From Chromobacterium rhizoryzae (GTDB lineage: Bacteria; Pseudomonadota; Gammaproteobacteria; Burkholderiales; Chromobacteriaceae), in contig NZ_CP066126.1 of NCBI RefSeq assembly GCF_020544465.1, positions 3,658,001 to 3,722,000 on the forward strand: a stretch of 64,000 nucleotides of DNA. Direction: 5' to 3'. Shown here in pieces: positions 1 to 8,232 of the stretch. Made by a program: the position numbers and the translations under genes. The notes beneath the pieces are model-generated. The model had not been told where the DNA came from. It ran no database searches and saw only the letters and a list, made by a program, of their open reading frames with translations. Every line of letters begins with the position of its first letter. The first letter of the stretch is position 1.

Positions 1-583
1 CCGAGGTGTCCTGCGAGATCACCAGGATTTCCTTGACCCCGGCCTTGGCCAGGTTCTCCGCTTCGCGCAGCACATCGTGAATCGGCCGGCTTTCCAGATC
101 GCCGCGCATGGACGGGATGATGCAGAAGGTGCAGCGATGGTTGCAGCCTTCGGAAATCTTCAGATAGGCGTAATGCTTGGGCGTCAGCCGCACGCCGATG
201 TCCGGCACCAGATCGACGAAGGGATCGTGAGGCTTGGGCAGATGCGCGTGCACCGCGCTCATCACCTCGTCGGTGGCGTGCGGGCCGGTCACGGCCAAGA
301 CCGACGGATGCGCGTCGCGCACCACATCGCCCTTGGCCCCCAGACAGCCGGTGACGATGACCTTGCCGTTCTCGTTCAGGGCTTCGCCGATCGCGTCCAG
401 GGACTCGGCCACGGCGGAATCGATGAAGCCGCAGGTGTTGACCACCACCAGGTCGGCGCCGGCGTAACTGCCGGAAATATCGTAGCCTTCGGCGCGAAGG
501 CGGGTCAGGATCTGCTCGGAGTCGCTGGAGGCTTTGGGACAGCCCAGCGACACGAAGCCGATGCTTGGAATCTTGTCTGCCAT
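1..583 (-). CDS. rimO: Ribosomal protein S12 methylthiotransferase RimO (5' part)
   Basis: Reading the minus strand from ATG at 583 gives an open frame to the window edge (194 codons, no stop). RimO is a radical-SAM enzyme that adds a methylthio group to an aspartate of ribosomal protein S12. The N-terminal methylthiotransferase domain begins with GFVSLGCPKASSDSE and carries the cysteines of LGCPK, VNTCGFI and VTGCLGAKG that hold the auxiliary cluster. The radical-SAM CxxxCxxC motif follows as EGCNHRCTFCIIPSMRG. The C-terminal TRAM domain and the stop lie outside the window. MiaB is the close paralogue; the SLGCPK start and the IIPSMRG context favour RimO. Confidence 0.95.
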   Translation of the reverse strand, partial: MADKIPSIGFVSLGCPKASSDSEQILTRLRAEGYDISGSYAGADLVVVNTCGFIDSAVAESLDAIGEALNENGKVIVTGCLGAKGDVVRDAHPSVLAVTGPHATDEVMSAVHAHLPKPHDPFVDLVPDIGVRLTPKHYAYLKISEGCNHRCTFCIIPSMRGDLESRPIHDVLREAENLAKAGVKEILVISQDTS

Positions 584-782
584 GATGATGGCCTTGCTGA
601 AGAAAAACGCGAGAGTATACAACGATTTGACAGGCGATGCGCAGCGTTCGGAGGGGTTTGCGCCGCGGGCTCCCCGATTCGTTTTCACCCCGCCGGCGCA
701 GGGCCGGATGCGGACGCCGCCGAGCGACGCTCTCCTTTCAGACCTCACTTGATAGTAAAATCCGACGCCTCCATATAGGCCT

Positions 783-937
783 GAGAGCCGGTTCAAAGTC
801 TCGCGAGCTGGGGCGAGACAAGGCGACAACGGCTGTAAAGCGGAATGTGGCAGTGATGCATGAGCATTTCGAAGCCGGTTTCAACGCCCTGGTCTAAAAT
901 CCCGCCGCCGTGCCGCAGACTTTGAACAGCTTCTGAG
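783..937 (-). repeat. Dispersed imperfect-palindromic repeat, copy 1
   Basis: This copy fills most of the 380-bp gap between rimO and the next gene. Its ends, ggttcaaagtctcgcgagct and gcagactttgaacagcttct, are inverted with respect to each other. The core contains gagcatttcgaagccggttt, the reverse complement of the core of the copy near 9.6 kb. It is in the opposite orientation to the copies at 3.0 and 9.6 kb. Nothing else was recognised in this gap. Confidence 0.75.
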
Positions 938-963
938 CCGTCAACCCCTCACACGATACCAAT

Positions 964-1491
964 ATGAAAACTCTCGTTTCACGCATGGAGTCCCTGATTT
1001 TCGCCAGCCGCTGGCTGCAGGCTCCGCTCTACCTTGGCCTCATCGTCGCCCAGGGGGTGTACGTCTATAAGTTTCTGCTCGAACTGATCCACTTGGTCGC
1101 CGACGCCTCCAGCATGACGGAAACCCAGATCATGCTGATCGTGCTGGGCCTGATCGACGTGGTGATGATCGCCAATCTACTGATCATGGTGGTGGTGGGC
1201 GGCTACGAAACCTTCGTCTCCAAGATCGACAGTCTGAACAGCCACGAGGACCGGCCGGAATGGCTGTCCCATGTCAACGCCGGCGTGCTGAAGACCAAGC
1301 TGTCGCTGGCGCTGATCAGCATCTCCTCCATCCATCTGCTGAAAACCTTCATCAGCGCGTCCAATCTGGGCAGCCCCGGCAATCCGCTCACCGAGCAGGG
1401 CGTGATGTGGCAGGTGGTGATCCATTGCACCTTCCTGCTGTCCGCTCTGGTGATGGCCTGGACCGACAAGCTGATGCAAAGCAAGCACTGA
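964..1491 (+). CDS. UPF0114 (YqhA-type) integral membrane protein
   Basis: A 175-residue membrane protein. The start MKTLVSRMESLIFASRWLQ and the following YLGLIVAQGVYVYKFLLELI match the UPF0114/TIGR00645 family, whose biochemical role is unknown. Hydrophobic segments lie at about residues 17-40, 58-78, 115-133 and 147-165, and a conserved GGYETFVSKID loop follows the second. The length is typical. It stands alone between a repeat and a convergent methyltransferase gene. The start ATG has no strong Shine-Dalgarno sequence. Confidence 0.85.
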   Translation: MKTLVSRMESLIFASRWLQAPLYLGLIVAQGVYVYKFLLELIHLVADASSMTETQIMLIVLGLIDVVMIANLLIMVVVGGYETFVSKIDSLNSHEDRPEWLSHVNAGVLKTKLSLALISISSIHLLKTFISASNLGSPGNPLTEQGVMWQVVIHCTFLLSALVMAWTDKLMQSKH

Positions 1492-1515
1492 GCGCCGGCG
1501 CCCGCAGAGGCCTGA

Positions 1516-2817
1516 CTAAGGCATGCGCTCGGCGCAATAGAAAGCGCCGGGCACCGGACACCCCGCCTCCTCCCGCAACATCATGTCCCGGCGCTCCCGC
1601 AACGCCAACCCGCACGCCGCCAGCAGCCCCTCCACCCAGTCCGGATCGTGCAGATAGCGCCCGCAGGGCTGCAGCCGGTGGCCGCCCGGCAAAGCCCGCG
1701 GCGCGCGCTCTATGCTGAACAGCAGCAAGCCGCCCGGTTTGAGCGCACGCGCCATCCAGCTCAGGGCCGGCTCCAGATCGCCAAAATAGCTGAGCGTGTC
1801 CAGGCAGCAGATCAGATCGACCGGCAATGGAGCCGTCGCCAGGAATTCGATGATGTCGCCCTGGGTCAAGACGTCGTACACGCCCTTGTCCGCGGCGCGC
1901 GCCAGCATTTCGCCGCTGAGATCCACCCCCAGCAAGCGACGCGCATACGGCCGCAAGACCCCGCCGGCCAGGCCGGTGCCGCAGCCCAGATCCAGCGCGT
2001 CCAGAGCGGCCGGCGGCGGCGCCAATCGTTCCAGACATTGCGCCAGCCACTGCGGCCCCTGGTAATGCAGGTTGGTCAGGGTGGCGTCAAACGCCTCGGC
2101 GTTGGCGTCGAAAGTCCGCCGGATGAATTCCGGGCTGCACTGCGGCGGCGGCTCCGCGCCGCCGCAGGCGGCCAACAGATGCAAGGCCACCGGATCGTCC
2201 GGCGCTTGCGCCAGCCAGTCATGCAACAAGGCCAGGGCCGCGTCGCGCTGATCCAGCTCACAATGCGCCTCGATGCGCGCGATCGGCCCATGCGCGGCCG
2301 GCTGGGCCACAATGCCCAACGCATTGTGGCGCCGCGCCTCGGCATGGCGCTCCTGTCGCAAACACAGGCCGGCCAGCAGGAAGTGCGCGTCGGCGCAGCC
2401 GGCGTCCGCGCTCAGCGCTTGCCGGCACGCCTGTTCCGCGGCGGCGAAATCGCCGTCCTGCTCGCAGGCGGCGGCCAGATTGGTCCAATACATGGGCTGG
2501 CCGCCGTCCAGCTCCGCGGCCGCGGCGAAAGCTCGCCGCGCGTCGCCCGAACGGCCCTGCCGCGCCTGCGCCATGCCCAGGCTGAAATGCCAGTCCGCAT
2601 GGCACGCCTCCGCGGCGATCGCCTCGCTCAGCCAGACTTCGGCCTCGGCCGGGCGCTGCGTCTGCAGCAAGAGGAAAGCCAGAAAGGATTTGGCCGCGGC
2701 GCACGCGGGCCAATCGCGCAGGCAGGCGCGATAAGCCCGCTCCGCCTCGGCCCAGTCGCCGTCCAGATGGCTGCGCTGCGCCGCGCGCAGGCGGGCGCTC
2801 AGCGCTTCGGCGGACAT
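1516..2817 (-). CDS. TPR-repeat SAM-dependent methyltransferase
   Basis: A 433-residue protein in two parts. About residues 5-230 form tetratricopeptide-like helical repeats rich in Ala, Leu and acidic residues (for example DGDWAEAERAYRACLRDWP and DGDFAAAEQACRQALSADA). About residues 265-400 form a class I methyltransferase: motif I is DALDLGCGTGLAGGVL, followed by LLGVDLSGEML and DLICCLDTLSYFGDL. The substrate is unknown; TPR-methyltransferases of this layout are common in proteobacteria and the repeats probably bind a protein partner. The ATG at 2817 has AAGG about 10 nt upstream. No operon partner is visible. Confidence 0.82.
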   Translation of the reverse strand: MSAEALSARLRAAQRSHLDGDWAEAERAYRACLRDWPACAAAKSFLAFLLLQTQRPAEAEVWLSEAIAAEACHADWHFSLGMAQARQGRSGDARRAFAAAAELDGGQPMYWTNLAAACEQDGDFAAAEQACRQALSADAGCADAHFLLAGLCLRQERHAEARRHNALGIVAQPAAHGPIARIEAHCELDQRDAALALLHDWLAQAPDDPVALHLLAACGGAEPPPQCSPEFIRRTFDANAEAFDATLTNLHYQGPQWLAQCLERLAPPPAALDALDLGCGTGLAGGVLRPYARRLLGVDLSGEMLARAADKGVYDVLTQGDIIEFLATAPLPVDLICCLDTLSYFGDLEPALSWMARALKPGGLLLFSIERAPRALPGGHRLQPCGRYLHDPDWVEGLLAACGLALRERRDMMLREEAGCPVPGAFYCAERMP

Positions 2818-2990
2818 GGCGCGGCGCCTTGCCGGCCCGGCCGGCTAGAGTCGTCAATGGGAAATGGGAAAAATCGAAACACGGCGGACGCCGTGCAAGA
2901 GTAGCGGGCGCCGCTAACGGCGCCCGGCATCCAACATGCGGGAATCGGCATGGCAAGCCCTCCGGGGGCAAGCGGCGGATGGAAACGGAC

Positions 2991-3015
2991 AGGCGGCCGT
3001 TCCAACCGGCCGCCT
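2991..3015 (-). terminator. Hairpin downstream of phaR
   Basis: A GC-rich hairpin (aggcggccg / cggccgcct) lies between the 3' end of phaR and the start of the methyltransferase gene. On the minus strand it is followed only by a weak pyrimidine run, so its role as a phaR terminator is tentative. A second hairpin (gggcgccg / cggcgccc) sits near 2905-2925. Confidence 0.4.
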
Positions 3016-3020
3016 GCGCC

Positions 3021-3114
3021 TTAGAGTCTGTTTGCGATCTGCTGCGCTGCGCGCGATACGACGTTGAAAACGCCTTGTCTCGCTGGCTCGCGAGATCGTA
3101 CACGCGCTCTTTAG
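3021..3114 (+). repeat. Dispersed imperfect-palindromic repeat, copy 2 (short form)
   Basis: A roughly 94-bp copy. Its left end is ttagagtctgtttgcgatct and its right end gatcgtacacgcgctcttta, with gttgaaaacgccttgtctcg between. Relative to the copy at 9.6 kb it lacks the central segment around cgaaatgctcatg. Its right end overlaps the phaR stop codon (TAA, read on the minus strand at 3113-3111). Confidence 0.8.
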
Positions 3115-3674
3115 GACGGGTCCTTGTCGTCCTCGCCCTGCTTGTAAGCCGGGAAGGCGAAACCGCCGAACAGTTGCTTGGTCTGTTCCTGCATCCGGTT
3201 CTGCATGTCCAGGAACATGCTGGTGCTCTGTTCCATGTAGTTGGCCATCATGTTCTGCACCGCCGGCCCCTGAAATTTCATGAACTCGCCCCACAGATTG
3301 GCGTTCAACATGGTGTTGTCGCCGTAAATCGCGCGGGTTTGTTCCTGCATTTTCTGCTGCAGCTGGGCGAACAGTTGCAGATTGTTCTCCAGGAAGGGCC
3401 CCATCATGCCCTGCATGGCCTGGCCGTAGGAGCGGATAAACTGGGTCAGCACCTCGTAGCTGAACATCGGCATGCCGCCGTTCTCCTCCTCCAGGATGAT
3501 CTGCAACAGCACACTGCGGGTGATGTCCTCTTGGCTCTTGGCGTCGACGACTTGAATGTCCACATTATCAAGCACCAATTGCTTCACATCCCCCAAGGTG
3601 ATGTAGGAACTGGTGGCGGTATCGTACAGCCGGCGGTTCGGGTACTTTTTGATGACCCGCTTTTCAACACTCAT
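3111..3674 (-). CDS. phaR: Polyhydroxyalkanoate synthesis repressor PhaR
   Basis: A 187-residue cytosolic regulator that represses phasin genes and senses nascent polyhydroxyalkanoate granules. The N-terminal DNA-binding part VIKKYPNRRLYDTATSSYIT is diagnostic of the family. The middle (DITRSVLLQIILEEENGG) is the conserved accumulation-regulator domain, and the C-terminus is Gln/Met-rich. The ATG at 3674 is chosen because the homology begins MSVEKRVIKKYPNRR and GGAG lies 8 nt upstream; a longer frame exists but adds non-family residues. A phasin gene lies divergently next door, the expected target. Confidence 0.95.
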   Translation of the reverse strand: MSVEKRVIKKYPNRRLYDTATSSYITLGDVKQLVLDNVDIQVVDAKSQEDITRSVLLQIILEEENGGMPMFSYEVLTQFIRSYGQAMQGMMGPFLENNLQLFAQLQQKMQEQTRAIYGDNTMLNANLWGEFMKFQGPAVQNMMANYMEQSTSMFLDMQNRMQEQTKQLFGGFAFPAYKQGEDDKDPS

Positions 3675-3770
3675 GTAACGCTCCCGGTTTATTTTGGTAC
3701 GGTGTGCCGTGTGCCGGCAATTTATCATAAATACAACACGCTAGAGTAAATCTTCAGTCAGTGCTCCCAA

Positions 3771-3819
3771 TTTTGCTGCAATGCATGATACATTTACTCG
3801 TCATTGTGCAGTGCAAAAT
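3771..3819. promoter_or_regulatory. Putative PhaR operator region
   Basis: Two TGC/GCA-rich elements, ttttgctgcaatgcat (3771-3786) and ttgtgcagtgcaaaat (3804-3819), lie in the phaR-phasin intergenic region. The second, read on the minus strand, contains TTGCACTGCA. Published PhaR sites in alphaproteobacteria are of this TGC-rich inverted type. Binding is inferred, not shown. Confidence 0.45.
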
Positions 3820-3874
3820 TTTTGATTCAGACTATCTCCTTTTAAGGTCTCACCCCACAGCGGAGGAATACATT

Positions 3875-4429
3875 ATGTCCATCAGCAATGAGCAACTGAA
3901 CAAGCTGTCCCTGAACGGTCTGGAAACCATTTTCCGCTTTTCGCAAATCACTCTGGATAGCGCCGAGCGCCTGGTCAAGCTGAACCTGGAAATCTCCAAG
4001 CAGTCGCTGGAAGAAAACGTCAAAATCGCCAAGCAGCTGAGCGGCGTGACCGACCCGCAAGAAGCGGTTAGCCACCTGAACAAGCTGGCCACCCAGAACA
4101 TCGATACCGCTCTGGCCAATTCCCGCAATCTGTACGACATCGTCTCCTCCGCTCAAAGCGAACTGACCAAGCTGGCCGAAGAAAACCTGGGCAGCTTCAA
4201 CAAGTCGCTGATCGGCGCGATCGAATCCGCAGCCAAAAACGCTCCGGCCGGCTCCGACGCCGCGCTGAACGCGGTGAAAAGCTCGGTAGCCGCCGCCGCC
4301 GCCGCGGTCAACACCTTCAGCAAAGCCGCCCAGCAAGTGGTGGAGTTCACCGACAGCAGCGTCAAGGCCGCCACCAGCGCCACCGCCGACGCGGTGAAGA
4401 CCGCCAGCAAGCGCGCGCCCACCGCTTAA
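3875..4429 (+). CDS. phaP: Phasin (PHA granule-associated protein)
   Basis: A 184-residue amphipathic helical protein of the phasin_2 family that coats polyhydroxyalkanoate granules. The start MSISNEQLNKLSLNGLETIF is followed by alternating hydrophobic and charged heptads (SAERLVKLNLEISKQSLEEN) and an Ala/Lys-rich C-terminus ending SKRAPTA. There is no signal peptide. The ATG at 3875 follows GAGGAA at good spacing; an upstream in-frame extension crosses the promoter and is rejected. Divergent phaR and the TGC-rich elements suggest repression when no granules are present. A Rho-independent terminator follows. Confidence 0.92.
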   Translation: MSISNEQLNKLSLNGLETIFRFSQITLDSAERLVKLNLEISKQSLEENVKIAKQLSGVTDPQEAVSHLNKLATQNIDTALANSRNLYDIVSSAQSELTKLAEENLGSFNKSLIGAIESAAKNAPAGSDAALNAVKSSVAAAAAAVNTFSKAAQQVVEFTDSSVKAATSATADAVKTASKRAPTA

Positions 4430-4451
4430 GTCCAGTTTCAGGCTAAAGCGC

Positions 4452-4478
4452 AACCCCGTCCAGCCGACGGGGTTTTTC
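4452..4478 (+). terminator. Terminator after phasin gene
   Basis: Stem aaccccgtc/gacggggtt followed by TTTTTCTTT, 22 bp after the phasin stop. Confidence 0.88.
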
Positions 4479-4568
4479 TTTGCCTTGCGCCTGAGGATGG
4501 CATGTGAGCGGCGACAGGTTTACAATCTCCGCCTTAAGCACGTTTCAGGAAACCAATAGGTTCAGCGC

Positions 4569-5699
4569 ATGAAAATCAGCAGCAATTTTGACGCCGGCAG
4601 CATCGAGATCGTCTCCGCCGACAACTACGAAGACATCCAACTGCGCATCCGCCGCGACAATGCGGCCGATTTCGCCCAGTGGTTCTACTTCCGCGTGCAA
4701 GGCGCCGCTTATCAGCACTGCACCTTCAATTTCCTGAACGCCGGCGAAAGCGCCTATCCGGACGGCTGGGTCGACTACCAGGCGGTGGCCTCCTACGACC
4801 GCATCAACTGGTTCCGCGTGCCCACCCACTACGAAAACGGCGTGATGACGATAGATCACGTGCCGCTGTCCGGCAGCATCTACTACGCCTATTTCGAACC
4901 CTATTCCTACGACCAGCATCTGAACCTGATCGGTCAGGCGCAGGGCTCCGGCCTGTGCCAGGTCAGCGACCTGGGCTTTACCGTGCAGCAGCGCGACATC
5001 AATCTGCTGACCATAGGCCACGAGGTGGAATCGGATCTCAAGATCTGGATCATCGCCCGTCAGCATCCGGGCGAAACCATGGCCGAATGGTTCATCGAAG
5101 GCCTGCTCAACCGCCTGCTGGACCCGCAGGACCCCACCAGCCGCGCGCTGCTGGACCGCGCTACTTTCTACGTGGTGCCCAATATGAACCCGGACGGCTC
5201 GGTGCTGGGCAATCTGCGCACCAACGCCGCCGGCGCCAACCTGAACCGCGAATGGGCGGCCCCCAGCGCGGAGACCAGCCCGGAAGTGCTGGCGGTGCGC
5301 AACAAGATGCAGGAAATCGGCGTGGACCTGTTCCTGGACATCCACGGCGACGAGAACATTCCCTATGTGTTCCTGGCCGGCACCGAAGGCGTGCCGTCGT
5401 GGAACGAGCGCCTGGAAACCCTGGCCGATCAGTTCCGCCACCACCTGCTGCTGGCCAGCCCGGACTACCAGACCGAACACGGCTACCCGCGCAACGCGCC
5501 GGGCAAGGCCAATATGACCATCGCCACCAACTGGGTATGCGAACACTTCGGCTGTCTCGCCTTCACGCTGGAGATGCCGTTCAAGGACAACGCCAATCTG
5601 CCGGACGACGACTTCGGCTGGAGCGGCCAGCGCAGCCTGCGCCTGGGCGAGGCGGCCTTGTCGCCCATCTATGCGATTGCGCAGAACCTGCGCGCCTGA
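4569..5699 (+). CDS. M14 zinc carboxypeptidase of the cytosolic carboxypeptidase (CCP) type
   Basis: A 376-residue soluble enzyme without a signal peptide. The first 125 residues resemble the beta-rich N-terminal domain of cytosolic carboxypeptidases (FAQWFYFRVQGA, CTFNFLNAGES). The M14 catalytic domain follows, with zinc ligands H166 and E169 in ARQHPGETMAEW and H259 in LDIHGDE. The conserved MNPDGSVLGNLRTNAAGANLN is typical of M14D members, and the catalytic glutamate is E335 in LEMPFK. In eukaryotes this subfamily removes glutamate side chains from tubulin; bacterial substrates are largely unknown. The gene is monocistronic and bounded by terminators. Confidence 0.88.
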   Translation: MKISSNFDAGSIEIVSADNYEDIQLRIRRDNAADFAQWFYFRVQGAAYQHCTFNFLNAGESAYPDGWVDYQAVASYDRINWFRVPTHYENGVMTIDHVPLSGSIYYAYFEPYSYDQHLNLIGQAQGSGLCQVSDLGFTVQQRDINLLTIGHEVESDLKIWIIARQHPGETMAEWFIEGLLNRLLDPQDPTSRALLDRATFYVVPNMNPDGSVLGNLRTNAAGANLNREWAAPSAETSPEVLAVRNKMQEIGVDLFLDIHGDENIPYVFLAGTEGVPSWNERLETLADQFRHHLLLASPDYQTEHGYPRNAPGKANMTIATNWVCEHFGCLAFTLEMPFKDNANLPDDDFGWSGQRSLRLGEAALSPIYAIAQNLRA

Positions 5700-5718
5700 G
5701 AACCACCAGGCCGAAACC

Positions 5719-5748
5719 AAAAAAGCCACGGAGAACCGTGGCTTTTTT
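5719..5748. terminator. Bidirectional terminator between carboxypeptidase and gph
   Basis: Stem gccacgg/ccgtggc flanked by an A-run on the left and TTTTTT on the right, between convergent genes. Confidence 0.88.
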
Positions 5749-5763
5749 CATGCCCGCCGTCGC

Positions 5764-6411
5764 TCAAACGTGGTCGAGCAATTGCAGCGGATGATCGATG
5801 GCGATGTCGGCGCCCCACTCCGCCGGCCGGTCGCTGTCGGCGATGTAACCCCAATTGGCCAACACCGTCTTCATGCCCACGCTGCGGCCGGCGGCGATGT
5901 CGCGCTCAGCGTCGCCCACGTACAGGCAATGCTCGGGCGCGATGCCTATCCGCTCGGCGGCGAAGCGCATCGGCCGCGGGTCCGGTTTGGGCACGCCCAC
6001 CGTGTCGCCGCTGACCGTCACCGCCGGCGCCGCGATGAAAGGCAGCGAAGGCACCAGACGGTCGGTGAAGCGCATCGGCTTATTGGTGATGATGCCCCAC
6101 AGCAAGCCCTTGTCCATCAAGCCCTGGATCAGGCCGTTGACGCCGTCGAACAGGACGGTCTCGTCGGCGAAGCTGTGCTCGTAGTGATCCAGAAAGCGCA
6201 AGCGATATTCCTCGAAACGCGGGTGCTCGCGGTCGATGCCGAAGCCCAGGCTGACCAGCCCGCGCGCGCCGTGGCTGGCGATGGGACGCACCGCCGCGTA
6301 CGGCTGCGGCGGCAGCCCCTCCTCGGCCAGCAGGCGGTTGAGCGCGGCGCCCAGATCGCGCGCGGTGTCGGCCAAGGTGCCGTCCAGATCGAATAGAACT
6401 GCCTTGATCAT
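5764..6411 (-). CDS. gph: Phosphoglycolate phosphatase-type HAD hydrolase
   Basis: A 215-residue HAD-superfamily phosphatase with all four HAD motifs: DLDGT near the N-terminus (KAVLFDLDGTLADT), the Thr motif in GIITNKP, the Lys in VPKPDPRP and the acidic motif VGDAERD. The cap and length fit Gph, which dephosphorylates 2-phosphoglycolate produced by DNA repair. ATG at 6411 is chosen; a TTG 12 nt further upstream is possible. A relative with a different small-molecule substrate cannot be excluded. Confidence 0.85.
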   Translation of the reverse strand: MIKAVLFDLDGTLADTARDLGAALNRLLAEEGLPPQPYAAVRPIASHGARGLVSLGFGIDREHPRFEEYRLRFLDHYEHSFADETVLFDGVNGLIQGLMDKGLLWGIITNKPMRFTDRLVPSLPFIAAPAVTVSGDTVGVPKPDPRPMRFAAERIGIAPEHCLYVGDAERDIAAGRSVGMKTVLANWGYIADSDRPAEWGADIAIDHPLQLLDHV

Positions 6412-6474
6412 GATTCGCTTCAAAGAAGGAGCGCGGCGTCAGGCTGCCGACCACGAGCAGCCCGCCGGCCCGGT

Positions 6475-8004
6475 TCAACGTATGGTCTTGCCCAGGAACA
6501 GCTTGTAAGCCGGGTTCTGGGTTTCCTCGACATAGGGATAGCCCAGATTGTCGAGGAAGCGCTGGAACTCCGCGTCGTCGCTGGCCGGCACCTGTATGCC
6601 CACCAGCACGCGGCCGTAATCGGCGCCGTGATTGCGATAATGGAACAGGCTGATGTTCCAGTCCACGCTCATCGCCTCCAGGAAACGCATCAGCGCGCCC
6701 GGACGGTCCGGAAACTCGAAGCGCAGCACTCGCTCGTCCTTGAGCTGCGGCGCGTGACCGCCCACCAGATGGCGGATGTGCAGCTTGGCCAATTCGTTGT
6801 CGGTCAGATCGATGCTGTCCAGCTCATGCGCGTTCAGGCTGGAGAGTATGTTCTCCAGGTCCTGTTTGCCGCTGATCTGCACGCCGACGAAGACATGGGC
6901 GGTGCCGGGATCGGCGAAGCGGTAATTGAACTCGGTGATGTTGCGGCCGCCTATCACGGTACAGAAGCGCTTGAAGCTGCCCGGCTTTTCCGGAATGGTC
7001 ACCGCGATGACGGCCTCGCGCCGCTCGCCCAGTTCGGAACGCTCGGACACATGGCGCAGGCGGTCGAAATTCATATTGGCGCCGCAGGAAATCGCCACCA
7101 GGGTCTGGTCCACGCAGCCTTCGCGCTCCACGTAAGCCTTGGCGCCGGCCACCGCCAAGGCGCCCGCCGGCTCCACGATGGAGCGGGTGTCTTCGAAGAT
7201 GTCCTTGATCGCCGCGCAGATGGCGTCGGTGTCCACCAGGATGATCTCGTCCAGCAGCTCGCGGCAAATGCGGAAAGTCTCCTCCCCCACCAGCTTGACC
7301 GCCACCCCGTCGGCGAACAGGCCCACGTCCTTCAACTCCACGCGCTCGCCCTTGGCGATGGATTGGCGCATGGCGTCGGAATCCACCGGCTGCACGCCTA
7401 TCACCTTGATCTCCGGCTTCAGCCGCTTGATGAAGCTGGAGATGCCGGCGGCCAGGCCGCCGCCGCCGATGGCGACGAAGACGGCGTTCAAGCCGTCCGG
7501 GTGCTGGCGCAGAATCTCCATGCCTATGGTGCCCTGGCCGGCGATCACGTCCGGGTCGTCGAACGGCGGAATATAAGTCATGCCGTTTTGCGCGGCCAAT
7601 TCAGTTGCGTGGTGGAAGGCTTCGTTGAAGGAATCGCCATGCAGCACCACCTGGCCGCCGTATTGCTTGACCGCGTCTATCTTGATCTGCGGCGTGGTCA
7701 CCGGCATCACGATGGTGGCCGCGCAGCCCAGCCGGCTGGCGGACAAGGCCACGCCCTGCGCGTGGTTGCCGGCGCTGGCGGTGATCACGCCGCGCGCGCG
7801 CTGTTCCGCGCTGAGCTTGGCCATCTTGTTGTAAGCGCCGCGCAGCTTGAAGGAGAACACCGGCTGCAGATCCTCGCGCTTGAGCAGAATCGTGTTGCGA
7901 TAGCGGCGCGACAGATTGGGCGCCAGCTCCAGCGGCGTTTCGATGGCGACGTCGTAAACCCGCGACGTCAGGATGCGTTCCAGATAGTCTTGCTTCTCTT
8001 GCAT
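6475..8004 (-). CDS. ilvA: Threonine ammonia-lyase (threonine dehydratase), biosynthetic
   Basis: A 509-residue PLP enzyme converting threonine to 2-oxobutanoate, the first step to isoleucine. The PLP lysine is K53 in PVFSFKLRGAYNK; the phosphate-binding loop is AIGGGGLAAG. About residues 330-500 hold two ACT-type regulatory domains (VIAVTIPEKPGSFKRF and VLRFEFPDRPGALMRF), so this is the long, feedback-regulated form. The start at 8004 matches the family (MQEKQDYLERILTSRVYD) and has AAAGG about 9 nt upstream; the longer frame adds unrelated residues. It is divergent from dacC. Confidence 0.96.
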   Translation of the reverse strand: MQEKQDYLERILTSRVYDVAIETPLELAPNLSRRYRNTILLKREDLQPVFSFKLRGAYNKMAKLSAEQRARGVITASAGNHAQGVALSASRLGCAATIVMPVTTPQIKIDAVKQYGGQVVLHGDSFNEAFHHATELAAQNGMTYIPPFDDPDVIAGQGTIGMEILRQHPDGLNAVFVAIGGGGLAAGISSFIKRLKPEIKVIGVQPVDSDAMRQSIAKGERVELKDVGLFADGVAVKLVGEETFRICRELLDEIILVDTDAICAAIKDIFEDTRSIVEPAGALAVAGAKAYVEREGCVDQTLVAISCGANMNFDRLRHVSERSELGERREAVIAVTIPEKPGSFKRFCTVIGGRNITEFNYRFADPGTAHVFVGVQISGKQDLENILSSLNAHELDSIDLTDNELAKLHIRHLVGGHAPQLKDERVLRFEFPDRPGALMRFLEAMSVDWNISLFHYRNHGADYGRVLVGIQVPASDDAEFQRFLDNLGYPYVEETQNPAYKLFLGKTIR

Positions 8005-8232
8005 GGCAAAGCCTTTGTCCCGATCATTATTTTGCTTGAACTGCCAGAGTAGCAGGAACTCCAAGCAGACGGGAAGCCTTGATAATATTGGATTGTTGCA
8101 TTGCGGTATCGCAACGGCTCCGCCCGCCCCGCCCGCAGAAAATCCCCACTTCGCGGCAACCGGACGGCAATCCGCGTGTATAATCAACGGCTACTATTTG
8201 GACCTCAACCCCCAGCGTTGCCCATAGGAACA

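Noticed and set aside
1648..2904. A 418-codon plus-strand frame
   Set aside because: Antisense to the TPR-methyltransferase, which has clear domain motifs on the minus strand.
8005..8187. N-terminal extension of IlvA by 61 residues
   Set aside because: Family homology starts at MQEKQDYLERIL with a ribosome site; the extension overlaps the divergent dacC promoter region.
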